A stretch of 64,000 bases of DNA, taken from positions 17,300-81,299 of the forward strand of contig CABHPA010000198.1 in NCBI GenBank assembly GCA_902168245.1, read 5' to 3'. The notes under the pieces are model-generated. The model saw only the letters and a list, made by a program, of their open reading frames with translations. It searched no databases and had not been told where the DNA came from. The position numbers were made by a program, and so were the translations under genes. Numbering within the stretch: position 1 is the first letter of the stretch; each line of letters starts with the position of its first letter. Origin of the DNA: Candidatus Melainabacteria bacterium. Lineage in GTDB: Bacteria; Cyanobacteriota; Vampirovibrionia; Vampirovibrionales; Vampirovibrionaceae. This document shows positions 37,492 to 45,999 of this stretch, one piece after another.

Positions 37492-37671
37492 ATGAATCGG
37501 CCCATGAAACGCTATGTGGAAAAATTCGAGGCACTGGATTTTGCGGCCGGAACCTACAGCGCCCGCACATTGAAGCGGGAACGATACAATCAGCGGGATT
37601 TTCTGGAATACCTCAGCGCATATGATTTAATAGAAACCGAACCCATGTTCACTGAGGAAGCCTGGGAATAA
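37492..37671 (+). CDS. Small acidic protein of unknown function
   Basis: 59 residues (MNRPMKRYVEKFEALDFAAG start), no membrane segment, no recognised domain. AGGAG at 37477-37481 sits 10 nt before the ATG at 37492 and only 1 nt before an ATG at 37483, so the inner start is chosen. It has a long leader and a strong hairpin after it, so it is probably transcribed alone. The good ribosome-binding site and isolation support a real gene. Confidence 0.6.
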   Translation: MNRPMKRYVEKFEALDFAAGTYSARTLKRERYNQRDFLEYLSAYDLIETEPMFTEEAWE

Positions 37672-37707
37672 AGTGTATTTAAATCTTTTCTAAAGGCAAA
37701 ATCACCC

Positions 37708-37740
37708 TAAAGAGAGCTTGTCCCCAAGCTCTCTTTAGTC
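37708..37740 (+). terminator. Strong hairpin before the TPR gene
   Basis: A perfect 13-bp stem TAAAGAGAGCTTG / CAAGCTCTCTTTA with loop TCCC, followed by GTCTTTG. It lies 36 nt after the small gene and only 17 nt before the TPR start. The T-run is weak, so it may be a terminator, an attenuator or a processing site. Confidence 0.55.
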
Positions 37741-37756
37741 TTTGATAGACACAGTC

Positions 37757-39655
37757 ATGAATAAGAACATCCAAAAATTTCTGGATAAAATCGGCCACTA
37801 CAACAAAATGGTGGACGAATATAAGCGCGCAGTCGGCGCTTCGCCGGATCATGCCATTGCGTACGTGAACTGGGGCATTGATTTGGCCCAGGCGGGCAAC
37901 ATTAGCGAAGCCTTGCTGAAGTTTGAAAAAGCCAGCGAAATCGCCCCCAACCGCTTTGAGCCTTACCTGAACTGGGGTGTGGCCCTGGCGAAAATTAACC
38001 GGCTGGATGACGCCATTGAGAAATTCAAGCTCGCCATCCAGAAGGACAACAAGGCGGTAAACCCGTATATTCTGTGGGGGGCCGCCCTAATGGAACAGGG
38101 CAAGGTAGAGGAGGCCCGCGAGAAATACGAGCGCGCCATCACCCTAAGCCCCGACAACCCCGAACCTTACGTGAACTGGAGCATTGCCCTGGCCCGAACC
38201 GGCGCTTACCCGGAAGCCATTAAAAACCTGAAGCAGGCGTTGGCCATGCATGGCTACCAGCCCCACCTGTACTTTTTGTGGGGAGCCATATTGGCGGAAT
38301 TGCAGGATTACGAAAGCGCCATTGAAAAATTCCAGATTACCTTGCGTTTTATTCCCAAGCATGCGGAAGCCTATTACTTTTGGAGCGTGGCCCTGAACCG
38401 GCTGGGCCGCTACGAGGAAGCGCTGGAAAAATCCAAAAAGGCGCTGGGGCTGGAGCAGGAAAAACCGGAAGTCTACCTGAACCAGGGCGATATCCTGGCG
38501 AATTTGAACCGGCTGGATGTGGCCATTTCCAATTACCGACACGCCATTACGCTAGACCCGGAATTGCCTGAGGCCTACCTGAGCTGGGGCATTGCCCTGT
38601 GCCGACTGGGCGAGTTCGAAGAGGGTTATTCCCGCCTGGCCAAAAGCCTGGAGCTAGACCCGGAACTGGTTGGCGTCCACCAGCAATGGGGACATTTTCT
38701 GCTGGAGCAGAAACGCTACCCCGAAGCGCTGGAACATTTGAAACAAGCCGCCATGGAAGAACCGGACAATCTGGATGTGCTGCTGAACCTTTCCATGGCG
38801 CTGATTAAAACCGGCCACCAGGATGAGGCCATTACGTTGCTGTTTGAAATCGAGAAAAAGGACAAATGGAACCCGCAGGCCCATTACCTGCTGGGAACCC
38901 ACTTTATGGGCGCTGGAAACCTGGAAAAGGCCCAACAGCACTTGCAAAAGGCATTGGAAGAAAAACCGGACTTCGAGGATGCCGCCGTCAACATGGCCCT
39001 GGTGCTATGCGAAATGGGCGACACCATGGAAGCCGTGCGCCGCATGCGCCCGCTGATTCGCAAAGCGCCGGATTCGGCGCGGGTGAACTTCTTTTATGGG
39101 GTCATTCTATACCGCCACGGCGATTATAAAGAGGCGCTGAGCAAGTACCAGAAAGCCCTGAGCGTAGAGCCAGACTACATGGAAGCCCGCATTGGGCTAG
39201 GCGAGGTATTGCTCCGGCTTTCCAGGCTGGAAGAGGCCGAAGCTATTCTTCGGGGGATTCTGGCCGAGCGGGCCGATTCCATTCCTTGCCTGTACCTGAT
39301 GGGTCTGTGCCTGATCCGCAAAGCGGACGCCGCCATTACGCCGGAAGAAAAACAGGCTGCCGATGCCGAGGCGCTGCATTGCTTTGAGCAGGTCAACGCA
39401 CTGGACCCGACGCACCTGGACGCCCAGGCGAACCGGGCCTTGATGATGGGCCGGATTGAATCGACGGACGCCCTGAACCAGGGGTTTGAGGAGATTCTGG
39501 ATGCGAACCCGGCAGAAGCCCGCCCCCTTATTTTTTATTACTGGGGCAAGGCATTGGAGCAAATTGGGGAAACCACCCTCTCCGAGAGCAAGCTGGAGCA
39601 GGCCAGACGGGAAGCGCCCGACATAGAGGCCCAAATGCAGGGAATTTCCATTTGA
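37757..39655 (+). CDS. TPR-repeat protein
   Basis: 632 residues built almost wholly of tetratricopeptide repeats, about sixteen. The first nine carry the consensus aromatic pair in regular register (YVNWGIDLAQAG, YLNWGVALAKIN, YILWGAALMEQG, YVNWSIALARTG and so on). TPR arrays bind partner proteins; no enzymatic domain, signal peptide or membrane segment is seen, so it is probably cytoplasmic. The start at 37757 lacks a clear Shine-Dalgarno and follows a strong hairpin closely. The partner is unknown. Confidence 0.85.
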   Translation: MNKNIQKFLDKIGHYNKMVDEYKRAVGASPDHAIAYVNWGIDLAQAGNISEALLKFEKASEIAPNRFEPYLNWGVALAKINRLDDAIEKFKLAIQKDNKAVNPYILWGAALMEQGKVEEAREKYERAITLSPDNPEPYVNWSIALARTGAYPEAIKNLKQALAMHGYQPHLYFLWGAILAELQDYESAIEKFQITLRFIPKHAEAYYFWSVALNRLGRYEEALEKSKKALGLEQEKPEVYLNQGDILANLNRLDVAISNYRHAITLDPELPEAYLSWGIALCRLGEFEEGYSRLAKSLELDPELVGVHQQWGHFLLEQKRYPEALEHLKQAAMEEPDNLDVLLNLSMALIKTGHQDEAITLLFEIEKKDKWNPQAHYLLGTHFMGAGNLEKAQQHLQKALEEKPDFEDAAVNMALVLCEMGDTMEAVRRMRPLIRKAPDSARVNFFYGVILYRHGDYKEALSKYQKALSVEPDYMEARIGLGEVLLRLSRLEEAEAILRGILAERADSIPCLYLMGLCLIRKADAAITPEEKQAADAEALHCFEQVNALDPTHLDAQANRALMMGRIESTDALNQGFEEILDANPAEARPLIFYYWGKALEQIGETTLSESKLEQARREAPDIEAQMQGISI

Positions 39656-39714
39656 ACGGATCGGTTCTATAATGGCAGGCATATCGTTTTATGTCTGTTT
39701 GGAGAGTGCTGATC

Positions 39715-40470
39715 ATGAACAAAAGTCTCGAAACCCTGAAAGCGGCCCTGAAAAACCGCAACGCCGTTAAAGTCATCGCCGGTATCGCCAACCTGGATCT
39801 GGATAACATCCTGCAAGTGGCCCGCGCCGCCGAAGCCGCTGGCGCCCATGCCGTTGACGTAGCCGCCCACCCGCAAATCGTGGAAGCCGTGCGGGAAGTG
39901 ACTTCCGCCGCTATTTTCGCGTCCAGCGTGGAGCCGAAAGCCTTGGCCGCAGCCGTGGCCGCTGGCGCAGAAGTGGCCGAGCTGGGCAACTTCGACGCCC
40001 TGTACGATCAAGGCCTGTTCCTGAGCGCCGATGAAGTGCTGAAACTGGCCGAAGAAACCGTGGCGCTGGTAAAAGGCCAAGCCCTGGTTTCTATTACCAT
40101 TCCGGGCCATCTGACCGTAGAAAGCCAGATTCAATTGGCCGCCAAACTGGAAGCCCTGGGCGTGGACCTGATCCAGACCGAGGGCGCAGCCCGCGTACTG
40201 GCGAGCGAACCGACCGTTAAATCCCTGACCGCTGCTGAAAAAGAAGAACTGACCCTGCGTAACACCCGCGCCCTGGTAAAAGCCACCCGCTTGCCCGTGA
40301 TGACCGCTAGCGGCATCAACGCCGACAACGTGGCCCTGGCTTTTGAAGCAGGCGCCGCCGCCGTGGGCATCGGCTCTTTTGTTAACCAGGCCGCCAACGA
40401 AGCCGAAATGAGCAACCGGGCCGCCGCCGTCATGGCGAACCGCACCCGCGTGATCAGCCAGGTTTCTTAA
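39715..40470 (+). CDS. ycf23: Ycf23 / DUF561 family protein
   Basis: 251 residues resembling plastid Ycf23 and cyanobacterial DUF561: the N-terminus LKNRNAVKVIAGIANLDLDNILQ and AAGAHAVDVAAHPQIV are family hallmarks. The alternation of strands and glycines (LGVDLIQTEGA, LPVMTASGINADN, AAAVGIGSFV) suggests a TIM barrel with a C-terminal phosphate-binding motif; that is inference. Function is not established. GGAGAG precedes the ATG at 39715, and a TATAAT box lies at 39668-39673. It is monocistronic, with its own terminator. Confidence 0.88.
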   Translation: MNKSLETLKAALKNRNAVKVIAGIANLDLDNILQVARAAEAAGAHAVDVAAHPQIVEAVREVTSAAIFASSVEPKALAAAVAAGAEVAELGNFDALYDQGLFLSADEVLKLAEETVALVKGQALVSITIPGHLTVESQIQLAAKLEALGVDLIQTEGAARVLASEPTVKSLTAAEKEELTLRNTRALVKATRLPVMTASGINADNVALAFEAGAAAVGIGSFVNQAANEAEMSNRAAAVMANRTRVISQVS

Positions 40471-40495
40471 TCCAGCGACGCTTTAAATCCAACAG

Positions 40496-40525
40496 CAGAG
40501 GCTATCTTACGATGGCCTCTGTTTT
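40496..40525 (+). terminator. Terminator after ycf23
   Basis: CAGAGGC (40496-40502) pairs with GCCTCTG (40515-40521), then TTTTGTTG. Confidence 0.8.
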
Positions 40526-40613
40526 GTTGTGGGGCTAAAAGGCTTTATTGGAGGCTTTTTCCAATTCCAGCCAAAATTCCTTTCAAGGAAAATACACATC
40601 GCTAATCTTGTTT

Positions 40614-40622
40614 TGCTATAAT
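40614..40622 (+). promoter_or_regulatory. Extended -10 promoter for uppS
   Basis: TGCTATAAT: a consensus TATAAT (40617-40622) with the extended TGn; no good -35. It would give a leader of about 200 nt before the uppS start at 40830. I see no convincing gene in 40526-40829. Confidence 0.5.
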
Positions 40623-40829
40623 TGATTCCGCGAAAGTTAAACAAAACGAACTACTCAATTCTCCAGCTTTACCAACGAACACACCTACTACTACACTATG
40701 TCATCTCCTCTAATCAGGTAAAGCTGTTTTTCTTTAGGTGCGGCTTCGCCAATGCCTCAACCGCCTCTAAAGAAAAACCTTTTGGGGACAGCCTTCACTC
40801 TTGTCTTCGGTTTTGCTTGGCCTACAATA

Positions 40830-41576
40830 ATGCGTATGCCTTCATCATCCATTGCAACCGATATTCCCGCCCTCATCCGCGAAACCGGCCTGTCCCATGT
40901 GGCGATTATTATGGACGGCAACCGGCGTTGGGCCAAGCAAAAGTTATTGCCCACCCTGGTTGGGCATAAGCAAGGCGTGGATGCCCTGAAAAAACTGGTG
41001 CGCCACTGCGGCGATATTGGCTTGCAGGCGCTGACCGTATATGCCTTTTCCACCGAAAACTGGCAGCGCAGCGAAGAGGAAGTGGGCTACCTGATGAAGT
41101 TATTTCTGGAAGCGCTGGCCACCGAGCTGGAAGACCTGCACCAGAACAATGTGCAAATTCGCTTTATCGGGGATTTAAGCTCGTTCTCCCCGGCGTTATG
41201 CGATTTAATCCAGGCCGCGCATGCCAAAACCGCCAGTAATAGCGGCTTGAAGTTTCAAATTGCGGCCAATTACGGTGGCAGGCAGGAAATCATCCATGCC
41301 ATGCGCCAGTTGGGAAAACAAATCCAGGCAGGCGATTTAACGCCGGAAACCATTACAGAAGAAAGCATTACACCGTTGTTATATACTAACGGTCTGCCGG
41401 AACTGGACTTGCTGATTCGCACCGGCGGAGAGTGCCGCATTAGCAATTACCTGCTGTGGCAGTGCGCATATGCGGAGTTGTATATTACAGAAACCCTATG
41501 GCCGGATTTCAGCCCTGCCGCCTTTAACTTGGCAGTAGAAGAATTTGCCCGTCGCGAGCGTCGTTACGGACAATAG
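40830..41576 (+). CDS. uppS: Undecaprenyl diphosphate synthase (cis-prenyltransferase)
   Basis: Makes the C55 lipid carrier for peptidoglycan. About 248 residues from the ATG at 40830. HVAIIMDGNRRWAK holds the catalytic Asp, followed by GHKQGVDALKKLV, YAFSTENWQRSEEEV, and LDLLIRTGGECRISNYLLWQ with WPDF near the end. The frame is open upstream to 40752, but the added residues do not look like the family; no start has a good Shine-Dalgarno. Confidence 0.94.
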   Translation: MRMPSSSIATDIPALIRETGLSHVAIIMDGNRRWAKQKLLPTLVGHKQGVDALKKLVRHCGDIGLQALTVYAFSTENWQRSEEEVGYLMKLFLEALATELEDLHQNNVQIRFIGDLSSFSPALCDLIQAAHAKTASNSGLKFQIAANYGGRQEIIHAMRQLGKQIQAGDLTPETITEESITPLLYTNGLPELDLLIRTGGECRISNYLLWQCAYAELYITETLWPDFSPAAFNLAVEEFARRERRYGQ

Positions 41577-41702
41577 CCAAGCAGGGTCATTAGCCCGGCC
41601 TAGGTTTTAACCGGCATCGGAATGGCGGACATACCGCATTTGCTCGCCATAACAGGCTTGGCGAACATTACAAGGATATGGATGAAAGTTGAGAAAGAGC
41701 GC

Positions 41703-42188
41703 CTACGGCTCGATTTCGACCACCAGCTCCACTTCCACCGATGCGTTGCGAGGCAGGCTACTCACGCCCACGGCGGAACGCACATGCTTGCCCGCTTCGC
41801 CAAAATGCCCCACCAAAAAGTCGGAAGCCCCGTTCATCACGGCGGGTTGGTCGTAAAAGCTGGCGGTACTGCTCACAAAGCCGGTCACTTTCACAATACG
41901 CTTCACCCGTTCCAGTTGACCGTTCAACTCATGGTTAATCAGGCTTAGCGCGTTTAACACGCACAATTGGGCAGCCTGTTTACCATATTCCGCATCCACG
42001 CCCCAGGTACCGATTGCGCCGGTATAGGCCACCTGCCCGTCCTTCATGGGCAATACGCCCGATGTATACAGCAGATTATCGACGCGGGTTACCGCCACAT
42101 AGCTGCCAATGGGCAGGGGCGGCGCAGGCAGCATTTCCTTGAGGGCGGACAAATTGGTTGGAAGCTGCAGTTCGCTACTGGGAGACAT
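41703..42188 (-). CDS. RidA/YjgF-family protein
   Basis: 161 residues. [41 protein letters not shown] and [12 protein letters not shown] fit the longer YjgF/RidA branch. RidA proper deaminates reactive enamines from PLP enzymes; the usual RidA Arg in SxxRxxxxV appears as [20 protein letters not shown]. It is isolated, so its substrate is unclear. Confidence 0.82.
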   Translation of the reverse strand: MSPSSELQLPTNLSALKEMLPAPPLPIGSYVAVTRVDNLLYTSGVLPMKDGQVAYTGAIGTWGVDAEYGKQAAQLCVLNALSLINHELNGQLERVKRIVKVTGFVSSTASFYDQPAVMNGASDFLVGHFGEAGKHVRSAVGVSSLPRNASVEVELVVEIEP

Positions 42189-42251
42189 CGGCGGGGTGTC
42201 CTTTCTGTTGCCATTTGGGGATCCCGCCCATCATAGTATAGTCCGGCGCGG

Positions 42252-42446
42252 TTAGAAATCGGTAAGCAGATCTTCCAGGGTGCATTCCAGTAACCGACAC
42301 AACCGGATTAAAGTGGGCAAGCGCGGATAGGAGCGCCCTTGGTTCCAGTACATAACCGTTTGATGGTCGAGATCCAGCTTGTCCGCAAGCTTGCGCATAT
42401 TCCAGCCCTTATTTTTACGGGCCACTTCAGCTATTTGAAGACGCAT
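42252..42446 (-). CDS. Small XRE-type DNA-binding protein
   Basis: 64 residues that are little more than a helix-turn-helix (RKLADKLDLDHQTVMYWNQG, then LIRLCRLLECTLEDLL), like Cro/CI regulators. The start at 42446 has GGGGG 8 nt upstream. It diverges from a second HTH gene (42684-43100) across an AT-rich 237-bp spacer, where each could control the other. No phage or toxin gene is adjacent. Confidence 0.75.
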   Translation of the reverse strand: MRLQIAEVARKNKGWNMRKLADKLDLDHQTVMYWNQGRSYPRLPTLIRLCRLLECTLEDLLTDF

Positions 42447-42683
42447 TGAAAGCCCCCTACAGACCAAAACCGAAAATACACCCACTTAAGTCCGCTTTAC
42501 TTTTGTTTTACAATAGATATGATGCTGAAAAGTAAGCCGATACAACTGTTATGCCCATTCAGCAGCCCCAAGCGCAAATTTGTTTTATAAAGCAATTATA
42601 TCATTCTCGAAAGAAAATCTATCATTAATGAAATCTACCTTAACAAAAGCAGAGGTTGGAGTTTGAGTGGGGAAGCATGAAGC

Positions 42684-43100
42684 ATGAAGCCATCTGATAA
42701 AAAGCTGGGCCTCGCAATCCAGTTGTTCTTAATGCGAAACGGTATCCAAATTGAAGACGTGGCCCGCCAAATGGGTATTACGGGCGATGCGCTCTCCAAC
42801 CTCATTCATGGCCGAAGAGGGTTTAAAAACGACACGTTAGTTAAGCTGGCCAACACCAACGCATTTAAGGAAGGTCAGTTCTCATTGACCCAACTCCGGG
42901 CGCTAAGGGCCATGGATGATTATTCTTTTGAGGAGTTGATCCTGGCGCTAGTGGAATATATTAAGCAAGGCGAGATTGAGCGCCTTCCAAAAGACTTCTT
43001 TCAGAGTCTTCAGGCAACCCTGGAACGGGAAGGTTTTCCTCCGACGCTTGCAAATAAAAAGCATGCGCTCCTTTCATTAATTCAAGAAGACCCTTCGTAA
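42684..43100 (+). CDS. HTH-domain regulator
   Basis: 138 residues. The N-terminus (AIQLFLMRNGIQIEDVARQMG, then GDALSNLIHGRRGFKNDTLVKLA) is an XRE-like helix-turn-helix. The C-terminal 75 residues (FEELILALVEYIKQGE) are helical with no recognised domain. GGGGAAG precedes the start. Divergent from the small HTH gene. Confidence 0.7.
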   Translation: MKPSDKKLGLAIQLFLMRNGIQIEDVARQMGITGDALSNLIHGRRGFKNDTLVKLANTNAFKEGQFSLTQLRALRAMDDYSFEELILALVEYIKQGEIERLPKDFFQSLQATLEREGFPPTLANKKHALLSLIQEDPS

Positions 43101-43313
43101 ATTCCTCGCAATCCATCACTCATCTCCTCTACATCAGGGCGTCCGCCTTGAGTCATTCCACATCGCTCAGGCAGGAACATACATTCCAGCGTTCATTTTA
43201 TTTCCAGCACCGTAATCACGACCGGATTCGAAACCGACTTAAAAATATCCCAGTCTCTCACTCTGGTTGAACTGAGTTCTGTTATATCTAAAAAGTAGCA
43301 TTCCGCAGGCTAC

Positions 43314-43348
43314 AAAATCTTCGGTTTTACTGTAAAACCGAAGATTTT
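43314..43348. repeat. 35-nt near-perfect palindrome
   Basis: Arms AAAATCTTCGGTTTTAC (43314-43330) and its exact complement (43332-43348) flank a single T. It lies between the convergent genes 42684-43100 and 43385-43603, so it may be a bidirectional terminator: each strand has TTTT at the end of the stem. Positions 43315-43333 match 49270-49288 in folD exactly over 19 nt. Nothing else is seen in 43101-43384. Confidence 0.85.
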
Positions 43349-43384
43349 ACAAATGATCATACTTGCTTGTCGTTTAAGCGGCGA

Positions 43385-43603
43385 TTAGATTCCGAAGCGG
43401 AACATGGCCCAAAACACAGCCACTGAATAAACCGACATAATGATTCCCCGCGCGGCATGTTCTTCCGGCACAATAACCAATATCAGCACCCCACCGATGA
43501 AGAATAAGGTGAACATAATCATCAGGCGTTCCAGGGACATTTTTTTAGGCTTGGAAGCCTTGCCCTTTATCGGTTTTGGCACATTGGAAGATTCGGAAGT
43601 CAT
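43385..43603 (-). CDS. Small two-helix membrane protein
   Basis: 72 residues: a Lys/Pro-rich cytoplasmic N-terminus (PKPIKGKASKPKKM) and two membrane helices (LMIMFTLFFIGGVLILVIV and GIIMSVYSVAVFWAMFRFG). No family recognised. It follows the TrmB-like gene on the same strand by 48 nt, so they may be co-transcribed. A start at 43615 is also possible. Confidence 0.6.
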   Translation of the reverse strand: MTSESSNVPKPIKGKASKPKKMSLERLMIMFTLFFIGGVLILVIVPEEHAARGIIMSVYSVAVFWAMFRFGI

Positions 43604-43651
43604 GGCATGAAGCATCCTGCGTATTCGGAACGCAATCAGTTTACCACAAGC

Positions 43652-44464
43652 CTAGTGGACTCCCACCCCAAAGTCGGCGCCCATAATCTTGCGGCGCAGC
43701 ATCAGCATATTGCGACCATAAAGCCGCTCAATCTCCGGCAACAGGCTGCGTTCCACTTCCAGCAGGAAAATGTTGTGGATCACCAGTTCCTTAATCACCA
43801 GCACGATCCCAGGATTGCGCGTTACCACAGCTTGTGGCGGCCTATCGCCACTGCCGACCGTACTCACCAAACCTTCTTGCCCATCTGCGGCCAGGATCAG
43901 CCAGCGCCCGTTCATCACGGAATGTTCAATAGCGGAATGCTGGTAAACTTCCACGCCTGCTATACAGCAATCCTCGTAACCCACCACTTTTACGTCCACG
44001 CCACGAGCCACGGCATCTTGCAACGGCTGGGCCAAACGCCTGGCATCCACTTCCCACAGTTCTACAAAAATGGATTGCCTAGCGTTGCGGATCATTTCAG
44101 CGACATGCTTAAAAATGGAGTCTTCGCCGCGCATATTAATGACCGGCTCGACGGTTTCATCGGCCAAGTTGGGCAAGGCTTCCCGCAAGTAGCCAATGGA
44201 ACCTTTAAAGGAACGCTCCCAGCGATCCAACAGTTCATCCGGGCTGATGGGCATATAAGTGACCGGCTTGCCGCCAATAGCCACCACCACGTTACTGGAT
44301 TCCAGGGCTTTCAGGGTATCGTAGGCGCGGGCCTGCGGAACGCCGGAATCCTTGCTGATTTCATAGCCGGTGGCAGGATGATGTTTTAGCAGCGCAAGGT
44401 AAACTTTGGCTTCGTATGTGTTGAACCCCAACTCTTTTAATTTGTCGATGAGGCTTTCCGACAA
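43652..44464 (-). CDS. TrmB-family transcriptional regulator
   Basis: 270 residues. The N-terminal winged helix (LGFNTYEAKVYLALLKHHPATGYEI, SGVPQARAYDTLKAL) is the TrmB type, and residues about 105-250 form a PLD-like TrmB C-terminal domain (SIFVELWEVDARRLAQPL). In archaea TrmB regulators bind sugars. The start is TTG. A dyad just upstream (44497-44513) could be its operator. No sugar transporter is adjacent; the downstream membrane protein is the only candidate partner. Confidence 0.8.
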   Translation of the reverse strand: MSESLIDKLKELGFNTYEAKVYLALLKHHPATGYEISKDSGVPQARAYDTLKALESSNVVVAIGGKPVTYMPISPDELLDRWERSFKGSIGYLREALPNLADETVEPVINMRGEDSIFKHVAEMIRNARQSIFVELWEVDARRLAQPLQDAVARGVDVKVVGYEDCCIAGVEVYQHSAIEHSVMNGRWLILAADGQEGLVSTVGSGDRPPQAVVTRNPGIVLVIKELVIHNIFLLEVERSLLPEIERLYGRNMLMLRRKIMGADFGVGVH

Positions 44465-44496
44465 CTGAGGCGCCCTCGATTACCATCAATAATACT

Positions 44497-44513
44497 TACT
44501 ACAATTAGTAGTA
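44497..44513. promoter_or_regulatory. Operator-like dyad upstream of the TrmB-type gene
   Basis: TACTAC-AATTA-GTAGTA, a perfect 6-bp inverted repeat 33 nt before the TTG start, in an AT-rich promoter region. Autoregulation is inferred. Confidence 0.4.
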
Positions 44514-44712
44514 TATAGATGACCTTCAGTGAAAGTCAAGTTAAAAGAGGGACAAGCCCTACAAAACAACTGCTTATATTTTGTATCGCAACAGAACCAT
44601 TTAATAAAGCCCTGTATCTCAGGTATATCCATTTCCTCATGCTTGCGGGCCGTACTTTTGTGATATATTGTTGGGCCTAGACTCTCTGGAAAGGAATTGG
44701 AGAAAAAGACTC

Positions 44713-45228
44713 ATGCAGGTAATTTTAACCAAAGATGTGGATACGCTGGGCAATAATGGCGATATTCTCGAAGTTGCCGACGGTTACTACCGGAACTACC
44801 TTGGCCCCAAAAGCTTGGCCGTAGTAGCCACTAAAGGCTCCCTGGCCGATTTGCAGCGTCGTATTGAGCGCATTCGCGCCAAAGCAGAGCAAAAGCACCA
44901 GGAAGATTTGGCCAAAGCCGACAAAGTGACCGGCTTGCTTCAAATTGTGCTGGAAGCCAACGCTGGCGATACCGGCAAACTGTACGGCACCATCACCACC
45001 AAGGAATTGACCAAGGTTCTGCAGGAAAAAACCGGCTTCGAAATCGAGCGCCGCAATGTCAACGTGGATCGTCCCATCAACAAAGTGGGCGAGTACGAAG
45101 TGTACGTGAAACTCTCCCCCAAGGTTTCCGCTCACGTAAAACTGCAAGTCAACGCCATTAAGGCCAAGCATGAAGAATTCGTGCTGGAAGATGCTTTCGC
45201 TGGCGAAGAAGACTACGGCAACGAATAG
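44713..45228 (+). CDS. rplI: 50S ribosomal protein L9
   Basis: 171 residues. MQVILTKDVDTLGNNGDILEVADGYYRNYL is typical, then the long central helix, and a C-terminal rRNA-binding domain (LYGTITTKEL, RPINKVGEYEVYVKL). About 20 residues longer than common L9, the extra being an acidic tail (EDAFAGEEDYGNE). GGAG precedes the ATG at 44713. Confidence 0.96.
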   Translation: MQVILTKDVDTLGNNGDILEVADGYYRNYLGPKSLAVVATKGSLADLQRRIERIRAKAEQKHQEDLAKADKVTGLLQIVLEANAGDTGKLYGTITTKELTKVLQEKTGFEIERRNVNVDRPINKVGEYEVYVKLSPKVSAHVKLQVNAIKAKHEEFVLEDAFAGEEDYGNE

Positions 45229-45253
45229 TTTTTCTTAACTTAAAAACAATCAT

Positions 45254-45290
45254 AATTCAGGCAGGTTTATACGCTGCCTGAATTTTTTTT
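45254..45290 (+). terminator. Terminator after rplI
   Basis: AATTCAGGCAG pairs with CTGCCTGAATT (45274-45284), followed by a run of Ts; 26 nt after the rplI stop. Confidence 0.9.
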
Positions 45291-45324
45291 GCGCCTGTTT
45301 TTTAATTTTGGAAAACTTTTCAGG

Positions 45325-45918
45325 CTATTTGGCTTTGACAGACACCCAGGGGTTATCCTTCACGTAAAATCGCCAGGGATAGTCCGCCGCCTTGGTAATA
45401 CCAATGCGGGTAGTCTGAACCACCTGATGATCCGCCACCTGCATACCCGCAGACAGGTACAAGCCGGATTCAACGGCAGTAAGAGGCAAACCATTGTATG
45501 CTTGCCGGGTAATTTTCAGGGCTTTGGTCAGTCGGCCCGGCCCGTTCGTTCTAAGCCCTAAGCCTTCTGGCGGCTCCAATGCGCGAAACAACACGGCACC
45601 CGCCGTACCCTGCGGCTCCGTCACCACATTCAGGCAGTCGTACATCCCATAAATCAGATACACGTAAGCCGTGCCGGGGTGTTCATACAGCATCGCCGCG
45701 CGGCCCGTCTTTCGGTTATAGGCATGGCAGGCCGGGTCATTGGCTGTGTAGGCTTCGGTTTCCACAATCACGCACCCCAGCCACCGGCCCAGCTCCGGCT
45801 GAAATCTCAGCAGGCGGCAGCCCAGCAGCTCACGAGCCACGGTTAGGGTGTCCCGCTCAAAAAATGTCGGGGCCAGCGGGGGACAGTCGGGCAATAAAGT
45901 TGGTCTCAAATCATCCAA
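45325..45918 (-). CDS. DNA-3-methyladenine glycosylase (AAG/MPG family)
   Basis: 197 residues. Removes alkylated purines from DNA. ARELLGCRLLR, the catalytic Glu in IVETEAYTANDPACHAYNRKTGR, AMLYEHPGTAYVYLIYGMYDCLNVV, and NGPGRLTKAL are diagnostic. The only upstream start is TTG at 45918. It is divergent from murA. Confidence 0.93.
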   Translation of the reverse strand: MDDLRPTLLPDCPPLAPTFFERDTLTVARELLGCRLLRFQPELGRWLGCVIVETEAYTANDPACHAYNRKTGRAAMLYEHPGTAYVYLIYGMYDCLNVVTEPQGTAGAVLFRALEPPEGLGLRTNGPGRLTKALKITRQAYNGLPLTAVESGLYLSAGMQVADHQVVQTTRIGITKAADYPWRFYVKDNPWVSVKAK

Positions 45919-45999
45919 ACAAGGGCTTACCGTTCCTTAACAATTCGTATATGCTATAGTTACGAGTATCCCCCACGCAAGACAGTTTGGAGAAATGGG

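Noticed and set aside
40622..40969. 115-codon frame overlapping the uppS start
   Set aside because: Runs in another frame across the uppS N-terminus and leader; no conserved features.
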